DNA of 64,000 nucleotides from UBA11475 sp045655805 (GCA_045655805.1 JAZOPZ010000015.1:41761-105760); one strand, 5' to 3'; positions 49,145-56,876 are shown, numbered from the stretch's first letter. Notes: generated from the sequence alone by a model not told the origin. Numbers and translations: made by a program.

Positions 49145-49173
49145 TTGACTACCTTTTATCGTCGTGATAAAAT
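49145..49173 (+). promoter_or_regulatory. Promoter of the GH28 gene
   Basis: TTGACT at 49145-49150, 17-bp spacer, TAAAAT at 49168-49173. Confidence 0.65.
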
Positions 49174-49218
49174 AATAACGGCTTTGTTTAAGGTCTTAAT
49201 AAAATATCATGGTGGGTT

Positions 49219-50513
49219 ATGAAAATTTATCCAGTAACGGATTTCGGCGCAATTCCAAACGGCGACGGTTTGCAAACTGAATATTTTCAAAAGGCAATAG
49301 ACACTGCTTTTTTAGCGGGTGGTGGTGAAGTTGTAGTTCCTGCAGGTAGTTATATAATGGTGGGATTAGACTTCGTTCAAACATAGTATTTCGCGTAAAA
49401 TCGGGCGCTACTATCTTTGGTACTAGAGACGTTTCAGAGTATTGGTTCTATCTTAACGATACCATTGAACCGTACCCTATGGAGTTTGTTACAGACAAAA
49501 ACTACGTGCGTCCACAATTTAGAAATAACGATTTTGACTTCTTAAAAGAAGGTTCGCGTTGGAATAACGCGTTGATTAGGATTGATTTTGCGCAAAACGT
49601 TTCGCTTATTGGGGAAGAAGGCGCTGTTATAGACGGTCAAGACCCCTACGATCCTGTTAACGAAGAGTTTTATCGTGGACCACACGGCGTTACGATAGCA
49701 TATTCTAAAAACGTAACTTGCAAAGGTTTTACTTTGCAAAACACGGGGAATTGGGCTTTTAATATTAGATATTCGCAAAACGCCAAATTTGAAGATATAA
49801 CGGTAAACGGCGGGCACGACGGAGTGCATATGACTACTTGCGAAAATATAATTATTAAAAACTGTAATTTTTACACGGGTGACGACTGCGTTGCCGGTAT
49901 GGGCAATCTTAACGTTTACGTTAGCGATTGTATAATGAATACTGCTTGTTCGGCATTTAGGTTCGGTGGCACAAATTTATATGCCGAAAGGTGTAAGGTG
50001 TATGGTCCTGCTGAATATTTTTTCCGTGGAGGGCTGTCGCTAGAGGATAAAATAAAAGGTGGACCTGCAAAAGTTGGCAGAAATAACACTCTTTCTATTT
50101 TTACCTATTACGCTGATAAAACTGCGCCTATTCCATATTTACCGGGTAATATACAAATAGTTGATTTCGAGGCTAAAAACGTGGATAGGTTTTTGCACTA
50201 CAACTTTTCGGGTAACGAAGTTTGGCAACTGGCTGTTCCGCTTAAATCTATACGGTTTGAAAACGTTAAGGCTGAAAACGTTGCGTTGCCACTTACTGCT
50301 TACGGTGATAAACAGGTTAAAATCGACCTTGAACTTAAAAATGTAGACGTTGATTTTGGAGTGGAAAATATACCGTTTATTCAAGGCGCGCATTTTGACA
50401 AGTTGACGCTAGAAAACGTAAAAATTAAAGGTAAAATCAGTTCGCTCGTTAAGTCTTGGACGGACGGAGGTAAAATGACGTTTGATAACGTTACGGGTTA
50501 TATACCTGAATAA
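49219..50513 (+). pseudogene. GH28-like (polygalacturonase fold) gene with a frameshift
   Basis: The first frame starts MKIYPVTDFGAIPNGDGLQT and ends at TAG 49384. A different frame continues from about 49359 with GGIRLRSNIVFRVKSGATIF and runs to TAA 50513. Together they form a right-handed beta-helix protein with NTGNWAFNIRYS, NGGHDGVHM and YTGDDCVAGMG, resembling the NTD/GDD catalytic blocks of pectin-degrading GH28 enzymes. Joining them needs loss of a two-base surplus or restoration of one missing base around 49357. No signal peptide is seen, so the enzyme would act inside the cell on imported oligosaccharides. It is either a decaying gene or a sequencing error. Confidence 0.8.
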
Positions 50514-50578
50514 AAAGTTATCGTTACGGATGAAGAATTTATTTGCAATCCTATATAATTGGTGTTATATAATGCTTA

Positions 50579-50600
50579 ACGGTATTATGAAAACTGACCA
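50579..50600 (+). repeat. Divergent dispersed AACGGT repeat
   Basis: AACGGTATTATGAAAACTGACC, shown in pieces AACGGTATTATG and AAAACTGACC, between the GH28 gene and element copy A. Confidence 0.45.
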
Positions 50601-50619
50601 AAATAATTTTAATCAAATT

Positions 50620-50991
50620 AAAAAGGCGAGTTTGTCGCTCTTCCCATAGGGAATTGCGACAACTAAATAAATCCTTACGGATTTGTGATAATTTGAAAAA
50701 TTTTCTTGCAAAGCAAGATATTTTTCAAAGTGATATTGCCTACGGCAGTTATATTCGACTTGCGTCGAGCTAAGGATTTGTTTAATATAACTTTGGCGTA
50801 GTCAAAATATAACTGCTTGTAAATCAAGCAATATCACTTTTAGCCACAAGGCTAAAAATATAACTAATATGTTTCAATTTTTTGTGGACAAGAAAAGCAC
50901 ACTACATTTCACTTTTAGTGAAGTATAGTGTGCTACACTTTTGTTATGGATAAATAATCCCTAAGCGAAGAGCCCTTTTGCTCGCCTTTTT
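50620..50991 (+). repeat. Palindrome-mosaic noncoding element, copy A
   Basis: The 372-bp element is bounded by a perfect 11-bp inverted repeat, AAAAAGGCGAG (50620-50630) and CTCGCCTTTTT (50981-50991), which looks like a split terminator. Inside are hairpins in series: TTGTCGC/GCGACAA, ATCC-TTAC-GGAT, CTTGCAAAGCAAG, GCCTACGGC, GACTTGCGTC, TTTGGCGTAGTCAAA, GCTTGTAAATCAAGC, AGCCACAAGGCT, and an 18-bp stem at 50896-50934. Linkers repeat GTGATATT and ATATAAC. Copy B lies inverted at 53839. No ORF. The dispersed AACGGT repeat at 50579 is just outside. Confidence 0.8.
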
Positions 50992-51003
50992 CGTTTTCAA
51001 ATA

Positions 51004-51810
51004 TTAGTCGTGGTAGCCTTTCTTTCTTAAAAGGTCTAAAACGACGTCAGGGTTATTGCAGGTGATAAGTTCAGCACCTACTTCAATCGCACGGTCAACG
51101 CCACCTTCGTCTTTTACACTTGCTCCTGCCCAAGGTTGAACGCCTTTGGCAGTCATTTTATCGCATACGTCTTTATCTGGAATATTATACTTGTCCCAAG
51201 TGTCCGTAAACATACAAGAGCAATAAGCATATTCGTAAGGGTTTCTGGTTGTATTACTCATACAGTTTGACGGATAGTACACGTGTTGACGATATTTTTT
51301 GCCGTATTTATTATTAATATATTCGTTAAGTCTGCCACTCCAAGAGTTGATAACTACTCTATCGGTAAAGCCATAGTCGTCAACAATTTTTAATACTCTA
51401 TCGCAAACGCTATAAGCAAGTTCTTCTCTGCCGTCGGTAGGGTATTCTTTAAGTTCAATATCGACGGTCATTTCAGGCAACGTTTTAACGTAGTCCATAA
51501 ATTCAATAAAGGTGGGGATTTTTTCGCCCTTAAATTCTTCTCCCTTATGAATACCTGCGTCAAGCACTTTAAGTTCACTTAAAAACTTTTCACAAACTTT
51601 GCCCTTGCCGTTTGTGGTACGGTCAACGGTGGCATCGTGAATAATTACTAATTCGTTATCAAGTGTTACTCTAACATCAATTTCTAATTGGTCAACACCT
51701 ATTTCAACAGCCTTTTTAAATGCAATCATAGTATTTTCAGGATACTTTGAACACCAACCACGGTGTGCTGCTACGTAAATGTTCTTTTTAGATTGTTTCC
51801 AATAATTCAT
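51004..51810 (-). CDS. Glycerophosphodiester phosphodiesterase
   Basis: The enzyme releases glycerol 3-phosphate from phospholipid head groups. YVAAHRGWCSKYPENTMIAF has the catalytic HRG and PENT, followed by QLEIDVRVTLDNELVIIHDA with the metal-binding ExD and the second catalytic His, and TVDRTTNGKG. There is no signal peptide, so it is a cytoplasmic UgpQ-like form. At 268 aa it is normal length. The start ATG 51810 follows AAGGGGGCAGTATT. Confidence 0.92.
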   Translation of the reverse strand: MNYWKQSKKNIYVAAHRGWCSKYPENTMIAFKKAVEIGVDQLEIDVRVTLDNELVIIHDATVDRTTNGKGKVCEKFLSELKVLDAGIHKGEEFKGEKIPTFIEFMDYVKTLPEMTVDIELKEYPTDGREELAYSVCDRVLKIVDDYGFTDRVVINSWSGRLNEYINNKYGKKYRQHVYYPSNCMSNTTRNPYEYAYCSCMFTDTWDKYNIPDKDVCDKMTAKGVQPWAGASVKDEGGVDRAIEVGAELITCNNPDVVLDLLRKKGYHD

Positions 51811-51844
51811 AATACTGCCCCCTTGTATCGTGTTGATTTAGATA

Positions 51845-51873
51845 ATTTTAGCATAATTATTTTGAAAATTCAA
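51845..51873 (-). promoter_or_regulatory. Sigma-A promoter of the phosphodiesterase gene
   Basis: On the minus strand: TTGAAT (51873-51868), 17-bp spacer, TAAAAT (51850-51845). Confidence 0.65.
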
Positions 51874-51886
51874 TGCACAACTAAAA

Positions 51887-52424
51887 TTATGTGTTTAGAA
51901 TTTCGATTTGACAAGTAGCCATTGCCGAAAGAGCATTTTGATGACTTTCTTTGCTAACGCCGGCGCAACCTTTAGTGTCTACTTTAACGGTTACTTCTGG
52001 TAAGGTCGCCTTAATTAACATTGCGTTTGAGATTACGCAAATATCCGTACAAAGTCCTAATAAAGTAACCGTTTCGATAGGCTCAAGGTTGTTCGCTTTT
52101 TTCAAAATTTCTGCAAGTTCAGTCGAGCCAAAGGTCGGTTTGTCGATCACCATGCATTTTGAAGCGTAGGGGGGCAAGTGATTTATCTATTTGCCAACCG
52201 TCAGTACCTTTTATGCAATGTGGTACAGGTAATTTTTTGCCTTCTTGTGTTTTAAGGTAGTCTTCTTGGTGGGTATCTCTTGTAAAAATTACGATTTCGC
52301 CACTATCAAAAGACTGCTTTACGCAATCTGCGACGTGCGGTACGATAGCAACGGCGTCAGCGCTACCGAGCGCACCGTCGATAAAGTCCTTTTGCATGTC
52401 AACTACTATTAAAAAGTTTTGCAT
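51887..52424 (-). pseudogene. pncA: Nicotinamidase/isochorismatase-family gene with a poly-C frameshift
   Basis: The N-terminal part, MQNFLIVVDMQKDFIDGALG with the catalytic Asp and DTHQEDYLKTQEGKKLPVPH with metal ligands, is in one frame. The remainder, MVIDKPTFGSTELAEIL and VTLLGLCTDICVISNAML with the nucleophile Cys, is in another. The frames meet at a run of six C on the coding strand (G6 at 52169-52174); five would restore SLAPYASKCMVIDKP. So one base is inserted in a homopolymer, either a sequencing error, a recent mutation or a slippery switch. Intact, it would turn nicotinamide into nicotinate, feeding nadD. Confidence 0.85.
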
Positions 52425-52433
52425 AAATTTCTC

Positions 52434-52913
52434 CTATTTCGTAAGGTCTGAATATTCAGCGTTTAAAAAGTTTTTAAGGTCGTTAGGGGGTAGTATGATT
52501 TGTTCACCACGCATACCTGCACTAACATAAATTTTGTCCCATAAAATAGCCGTTTCGTCTATAAAGGTAGGAAATTTTTTCTTCATGCCGATAGGGGAGC
52601 AACCCCCTCTTATATAGCCCGTTAACGGCAAAAGTTCTTTTACGGCAATTAGTTCAACTCGCTTGTCCTTGCTAGCCACAGCGCATTTTTTAAGGTCTAA
52701 TTCTTCCTTGACGGGTATGACGTAAACCCTAGGTTCGCCCTTGTCGTTTTTGGCAACTAGTGTTTTAAAAATAATTTCACAATCAACGCCTAAAACTTTG
52801 GCTACGTGTACGCCCGAAAGATCGCTTTCGTCTACTTCGTAACAAGCAGTCTCGTAGGGGATTTTATTAGTTTCTAAAGCGCGCATCGCGTTGGTTTTAA
52901 GTAGTTTCGCCAT
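52434..52913 (-). CDS. ybaK: YbaK/EbsC-type Cys-tRNA(Pro)/Cys-tRNA deacylase
   Basis: This 159-residue editing-domain protein hydrolyses misacylated tRNA. It starts MAKLLKTNAMRALETNKIPY, and has the conserved GVHVAKVLGVDCEIIFKTLV with the functional Lys, then YVIPVKEELDLKKCAVASKDK and TGYIRGGCSPIGMKKKFPTF, all characteristic. The length is normal. It lies 9 nt upstream of the pncA gene, on the same strand, and the two are likely co-transcribed. Confidence 0.94.
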   Translation of the reverse strand: MAKLLKTNAMRALETNKIPYETACYEVDESDLSGVHVAKVLGVDCEIIFKTLVAKNDKGEPRVYVIPVKEELDLKKCAVASKDKRVELIAVKELLPLTGYIRGGCSPIGMKKKFPTFIDETAILWDKIYVSAGMRGEQIILPPNDLKNFLNAEYSDLTK

Positions 52914-52954
52914 ATTTTTATTGTAGCACTTTCAAAATAAAATTACAAGACGTA

Positions 52955-52983
52955 TTGACATATTTTATAATATGTTTTACAAT
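52955..52983 (+). promoter_or_regulatory. Promoter of the polysaccharide deacetylase gene
   Basis: TTGACA at 52955-52960, 17-bp spacer, TACAAT at 52978-52983. Confidence 0.75.
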
Positions 52984-53035
52984 TGATTTGCCAAAAGAAG
53001 GGCTTAATTTATTTTGTTACGTGACGAGGTTTGTT

Positions 53036-53821
53036 ATGAAAAAAATTGCGTTTGGAGTTTATCCACAAGGCAAAAGGATGTGTGTGACTTTTTCGTATGA
53101 CGACGGAAAGTTGAACGATATTAGGCTTTGTGAACTTTTCAAAAAATACGGTATGAAAGCGACTTTTAACTTAAATTCTTCAAATATCGGTAGAGATACT
53201 TATATTTCTCAAGATGACGTTAAAAAAATGGTCGCGGACGGTTTTGAAGTAGCCGTTCACAGTGTTTTTCATCCACTTTTGGAAACGATGCCTGACCAAA
53301 TTATTGTTAATGAGATTTTAGAAGACAAGCGCGCTCTTGAAAAAATGACTGGTAATATTATTACGGGTATGGCGTATCCTTTTGGCACTTACGATAAAAG
53401 GGTAACTGATATTGCAAAGCGTTGTGGTATAAAATATTCTCGCACAACGAAGTATGACGGTTATAGTTTTTCTACCGATTTTATTGAGTGGAATTCAACT
53501 TGTCATCATAGGGATATGGCTAAATTTTTACCTTTGCCAGAGCATTGGTGGACAAACTTGTTCTACGTTTGGGGGCACTCTTACGAATTTAACACCGAAG
53601 AACTTTGGCAAGAGTTTGAAAACAACCTTAAGCAAATTGCGTTTAGTGACAAATATTGGTACGCAACTAACGGTGAAATTTGCGAATATATAACGGCGCA
53701 AAAATCTTTAATATTCTCCGCGGATTGCGATATGGTTTATAATCCAACGGCAATAGACGTATGTATTTTGGTTGATGACATTTGCGTTGAAGTAAAAGCC
53801 GGGCAGACGGTTTCATTTTAA
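53036..53821 (+). CDS. Polysaccharide deacetylase family protein (CE4-like)
   Basis: The NodB-type core begins CVTFSYDDGKLNDIRL, where DD provides the catalytic base and metal ligand. EVAVHSVFHPLLETM holds the HxxxH metal pair, and GMAYPFGTYDKRV the third motif; FYVWGHSYEFNTEE is a late conserved His. There is no signal peptide, so it may be cytoplasmic. I chose ATG 53036 (MKKIAFGVYPQGKRM); the longer reading starts inside the promoter. It is followed directly by element copy B. Confidence 0.88.
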   Translation: MKKIAFGVYPQGKRMCVTFSYDDGKLNDIRLCELFKKYGMKATFNLNSSNIGRDTYISQDDVKKMVADGFEVAVHSVFHPLLETMPDQIIVNEILEDKRALEKMTGNIITGMAYPFGTYDKRVTDIAKRCGIKYSRTTKYDGYSFSTDFIEWNSTCHHRDMAKFLPLPEHWWTNLFYVWGHSYEFNTEELWQEFENNLKQIAFSDKYWYATNGEICEYITAQKSLIFSADCDMVYNPTAIDVCILVDDICVEVKAGQTVSF

Positions 53822-53838
53822 ACATTATATAATATAAT

Positions 53839-54211
53839 AAAAAAGAACGGTAAGCCTCTCTTCGCTTAGGAATTTTTTATCCATAACAAAAGTGTAGCAC
53901 ACTATACTTCACTAAAAGTGAAATGTAGTGTGCTTTTCTTGTCCACAAAAAATTGAAACATATTAGTGATATTTTTAGCCTTGTGGCTAAAAGTGATATG
54001 CAAAACAAGTTTTGCGTGATATTTTGGCTAACGCCAAAGTTATATTAAATAAATCCTTAACTTGCCAAGGCAAATATAACTGCCGTAGGCAATATCACTT
54101 TGAAAAATATCTTGCTTTGCAAGAAAATTTTTCAAATTATCACAAATCCGTAAGGATTTATTTAGTTGTCGCAATTCCCTACGGGAAGAGCGACAAACGC
54201 CGTTCTTTTTT
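53839..54211 (-). repeat. Palindrome-mosaic noncoding element, copy B (inverted)
   Basis: The 373-bp copy of the element at 50620 is in opposite orientation. Its own end repeat is different but again perfect: AAAAAAGAACGG (53839-53850) and CCGTTCTTTTTT (54200-54211). Core, linkers and the 18-bp stem (53895-53934) match copy A closely. Three internal stems differ in sequence yet remain self-complementary: TGCCTTGGCA, TTTGGCTAACGCCAAA and GCAAAACAAGTTTTGC. The open frame at 54012-54278 across it is fortuitous. Confidence 0.8.
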
Positions 54212-54233
54212 ATTGTGTTTTAAAATTAAAGAC

Positions 54234-54261
54234 AAAAAAATCCCACTCAAGAAGAGTGGGA
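54234..54261 (-). terminator. Terminator of the PH-domain gene
   Basis: On the minus strand TCCCACTC / GAGTGGGA is followed by seven Ts. Confidence 0.85.
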
Positions 54262-54290
54262 TAATATTTTACGCGTAATTAAAATAAATA

Positions 54291-54779
54291 TTAGGAACCA
54301 AATACGTGGCTAACCTTGTTTGAATCGCTATCCATAACGCCTTCAAGATACTTCTTTAACTTTTCAGGTTTTTTAATACCAACGGTACCAACATCAAGTT
54401 CATCGCCACCAAAATTATCGATAACGATATCGCCGTAGCCAAAAAGTCTAGCACGGAAGGTTTTAAAGATGCTTACTGCTTTAACGCCAAAGAAAGCGGT
54501 TTGTTTTTCCCATCTACGGAAAACGCCTCTCTTTTGAACGATTCTATCATCATAGAATTCAATGGCAACACAGCCGTTGCTGATAAGTTTACAAATAAGT
54601 TTTAATAACCAAAGTGCACCAAGAGCAATAGGTACAATGGTTGCTACGGTTGCAAGCATACCAGTTAAGCCAAGTGCGCCAGGAAGCACGAGACCAACGA
54701 TAACAAGTGCTGCAATAAGAGCGAGTTTCCATAATTTGATTACTTTCCAAGCGCTCATTTTAACTACGTAATTAGGCAT
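54291..54779 (-). CDS. PH-domain (YdbT/bPH_2-like) membrane protein
   Basis: The start ATG 54779 (MPNYVVKMSAWKV) follows AAGGAGATTTATT; a longer frame from 54800 is unlikely. Two membrane helices (LWKLALIAALVIVGLVLPGA and ATIVPIALGALWLLKLI) are followed by a bacterial PH domain: FYDDRIVQKRGVFRRWEKQT, FFGVKAVSIFKTFRARLFGY and GDIVIDNFGGDEL. Such proteins are thought to scaffold membrane complexes. Monocistronic. Confidence 0.8.
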   Translation of the reverse strand: MPNYVVKMSAWKVIKLWKLALIAALVIVGLVLPGALGLTGMLATVATIVPIALGALWLLKLICKLISNGCVAIEFYDDRIVQKRGVFRRWEKQTAFFGVKAVSIFKTFRARLFGYGDIVIDNFGGDELDVGTVGIKKPEKLKKYLEGVMDSDSNKVSHVFGS

Positions 54780-54811
54780 AATAAATCTCCTTGTGAACAT
54801 CGTTCGTATAT

Positions 54812-54840
54812 ATTATATACTTATAATTGCAACTTGTCAA
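54812..54840 (-). promoter_or_regulatory. Consensus sigma-A promoter of the PH-domain gene
   Basis: On the minus strand: TTGACA (54840-54835), 17-bp spacer, TATAAT (54817-54812). Confidence 0.85.
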
Positions 54841-55134
54841 TAAAAAAAATAAATTTTCTCACTAAATATTTATCTTTTTTGTGCTATTTTTTGCTTTTAG
54901 CAAAGAGTTTTTTCCAAATTTTTACACATTTTTTTAATATCAAATGCAAATCATTGTTATTTTCTTAAAAAGATTTTAGTGTAGTTTTTTATAATTGGTA
55001 TCGTTTGAAGTGGGAACGGTATTGTGAAAGTTGACCACGATATATTATACGGAGTGTAGAAATTGACCATTTTTTGCAAAAAATTCAATTTTTTGTTAAA
55101 TATTTAAATTTGCAACAAAACAATATTTAAAAAA
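54841..55134. other. AT-rich gap, no gene seen
   Basis: No credible ORF or RNA is visible. It contains a divergent dispersed repeat, AACGGTATTGTGAAAGTTG-ACC at 55014-55036, and a half copy AAATTGACCATTTT near 55058. Confidence 0.5.
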
Positions 55135-55453
55135 GCGTCGGCGAAATTTACTAAAAACAGTTCTCTAAACTGTTTTTCTAGCGTAAATTTACCCAAGGGT
55201 TCTGCGTCCTGCAGTTAAATAAAAAAACCACCTCTGTGGTTTTAGACAAACTGTTGGTGTTGGTAACAGGACTACGTGCAAAACTTCGTTTTCACTTGCC
55301 CCGCCTCCTTGGTGCGTCGGCGAAATTTACTAAAAACAGTTCCCCAAACTGTTTTTCTTAACGCAAATTTACCCAAGGGTTCTGCGTCCTGTGCTAAAAT
55401 AAAAAAACCACCCTAGTGGTTTTAGACAAACTGTTGGTGTTGGTAACAGGACT
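55135..55453. repeat. Tandem duplication including the 3' end of tRNA-Leu
   Basis: Two copies of a roughly 139-bp unit, 55135-55273 and 55314-55453, start 179 bp apart. Each holds GCGTCGGCGAAATTTAC, a hairpin AAAAACAGTT/AACTGTTTTT, CCCAAGGGTTCTGCGTCCT, a terminator (AAAACCAC/GTGGTTTT), and the last 19 nt of tRNA-Leu. Only the second copy continues into the intact tRNA. The units differ by a few substitutions. Confidence 0.8.
55401..55423 (-). terminator. Terminator of the tRNA operon
   Basis: On the minus strand AAAACCAC-TAGG-GTGGTTTTTTT, 12 nt after tRNA-Leu. A second version lies at 55221-55243 in the duplicate. Confidence 0.8.
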
Positions 55454-55517
55454 TGAACCTGCATGGTTGCCCATAGGAGTCTGAGACCTACGCGTCTGCC
55501 AATTCCGCCATACCAAC
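55435..55517 (-). tRNA. tRNA-Leu (anticodon CAG)
   Basis: Acceptor GTTGGTA/TACCAAC with discriminator A and encoded CCA. The anticodon loop is CTCAGAC, reading CAG, and a short variable arm (TATGGGCAACCATG) is that of a class II tRNA. The T-loop TTCAAGT lies between CAGG and CCTG. It is transcribed after tRNA-Gly. Confidence 0.95.
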
Positions 55518-55521
55518 AAAT

Positions 55522-55595
55522 TGGAGCAGGTGAAGGGAATCGAACCCTCGAATACTGCTTGGGAAGCAGTCATTTTACCACTAAATTACACCTGC
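55522..55595 (-). tRNA. tRNA-Gly (anticodon CCC)
   Basis: Acceptor GCAGGTG/CACCTGC, discriminator T, encoded CCA. Anticodon stem ACTGC/GCAGT with loop TTCCCAA, reading CCC. T-loop TTCGATT. It precedes tRNA-Leu by 4 nt. Confidence 0.95.
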
Positions 55596-55624
55596 ACGAT
55601 AAAAAATATTCAAAATCCTAATTC

Positions 55625-55653
55625 AGTATAACAATTATTTGCTAAAAAGTAAA
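55625..55653 (-). promoter_or_regulatory. Promoter of the tRNA-Gly/tRNA-Leu operon
   Basis: On the minus strand: TTTACT (55653-55648), 17-bp spacer, TATACT (55630-55625). Confidence 0.55.
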
Positions 55654-55682
55654 TCGAAATAACGAATTTTTTGTTTTAAATC

Positions 55683-55711
55683 TTGCAAATAATGTAAAAA
55701 TGAGTTATACT
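55683..55711 (+). promoter_or_regulatory. Promoter of the SPFH/zinc-ribbon gene
   Basis: TTGCAA at 55683-55688, 17-bp spacer, TATACT at 55706-55711. Confidence 0.7.
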
Positions 55712-55746
55712 TATTAAGTAATTACAATAATTTTTAAGGAGACGTT

Positions 55747-56787
55747 ATGGCTTTATTTTCAAAAATTATAGAATGGGCAGACGATAGCAAAGACGTTATC
55801 GTTTACAAATATCCACTTGCAAAAGCGGGTAGAGAATTGAATAATAAAAGTAAACTTATCGTAAGAGAAAGTCAAGAAGCAGTTTTTGTTCACAAAGGTC
55901 AAATTTGTGATATTTTCCCTGCAGGTACTTACAATTTGGGTACTGACATTTTTCCAATACTTTCAAAACTTGCAGGTTGGAGATACGGTTTCCAATCACC
56001 TATTACTTGCGATATTTACTTTGTAAATGTAAAACAATTCACCAATATGCGTTGGGGTACTTCAAATCCTATTATTATTAGGGACCCTGAATTTGGTGTG
56101 GTTAGAGTAAAAGGCTACGGCGCATATTCTTTTAAGGTTGACAATGTTGAAGTTTTCCTTAAGGAACTTTTTGGCACGAATTCTTCGTTCAAGACAGAAG
56201 ATATTATCGGTTGGCTTAAAACGATGCTCGTTACTTACATAACCGACGCTATTGGCGAAAGTAGAATTTCCGTTCTCGATATGGCGGGCAATACCATTGA
56301 ATTTAACCAAATTATCACGGCTAACGTTCAACTTAAGTTTAAGGAAATCGGTCTTAAACTCGTTAACCTTATGATTGAAAATATTTCTCTTCCTGCTGAA
56401 GTTGAAAAGAGAATTGATGAAAGAAGTGGCTACGGTATTTTGTCGGATTCTACCGATACTATGATGAAAATTGCTGCCGCCGACGCTATGCGTGACGCTG
56501 CTAAAAATACTGGTTCAGGTGGTATGTTTATGGGTGCAGGCGTTGGTATTGGCGCAGGCGCAGGCATCGGCCAAGTTTTTGCTGACGCTATGAATTCTAA
56601 ACCTTCAAAACCTGCGCCTGAAAAAGCGGGCGCAACCTGTCCAAAATGTGGTGCAGGTGTTTCGGCAAGCGCAAAATTCTGCCCTGAATGTGGCGAAAAA
56701 TTAAACGCTAAAAAGTTCTGCCCTGAGTGTGGTGCAGAAGTAAAAGCGAGCGCAAAATTCTGCCCTGAATGTGGCGAAAAATTTTAA
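55747..56787 (+). CDS. YdjI-like SPFH protein with C-terminal zinc ribbons
   Basis: Residues 1-225 resemble the SPFH-type core of Bacillus YdjI: KSKLIVRESQEAVFVHKGQI, GTYNLGTDIFPILSKLAGW and ISLPAEVEKRIDERSGYGIL. A Gly/Ala-rich hinge (GAGVGIGAGAGIG) leads to CPxCG knuckles: CPKCGAGVSASAKFCPECG and then FCPECGAEVKASAKFCPECG. The second ribbon is a DNA-level copy of the first. In Bacillus YdjI works with YdjG/YdjH to place the PspA homologue YdjF at stressed membranes. A YdjG-like gene lies two genes downstream. Confidence 0.85.
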   Translation: MALFSKIIEWADDSKDVIVYKYPLAKAGRELNNKSKLIVRESQEAVFVHKGQICDIFPAGTYNLGTDIFPILSKLAGWRYGFQSPITCDIYFVNVKQFTNMRWGTSNPIIIRDPEFGVVRVKGYGAYSFKVDNVEVFLKELFGTNSSFKTEDIIGWLKTMLVTYITDAIGESRISVLDMAGNTIEFNQIITANVQLKFKEIGLKLVNLMIENISLPAEVEKRIDERSGYGILSDSTDTMMKIAAADAMRDAAKNTGSGGMFMGAGVGIGAGAGIGQVFADAMNSKPSKPAPEKAGATCPKCGAGVSASAKFCPECGEKLNAKKFCPECGAEVKASAKFCPECGEKF

Positions 56788-56876
56788 TCTTTAAACATTA
56801 TTTAAAATAGCGCGCGTAAGGAATATTTTTTGCTTATAGCGTAAAACTAAAATTATAACTAAAAGGAGACTATATT

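Noticed and set aside
49219..50513. Programmed frameshift in the GH28 gene
   Set aside because: No slippery heptamer, stem-loop or Shine-Dalgarno-like stimulator is seen at 49357; mutation or sequencing error is simpler.
50620..54211. Inverted elements as terminal repeats of a composite transposon
   Set aside because: No transposase or recombinase lies between them, the outer arms differ, and the cargo consists of ordinary metabolic genes.
54012..54278. 88-codon frame across element copy B
   Set aside because: It runs through hairpin stems and linkers, lacks a ribosome-binding site, and has no equivalent in copy A.
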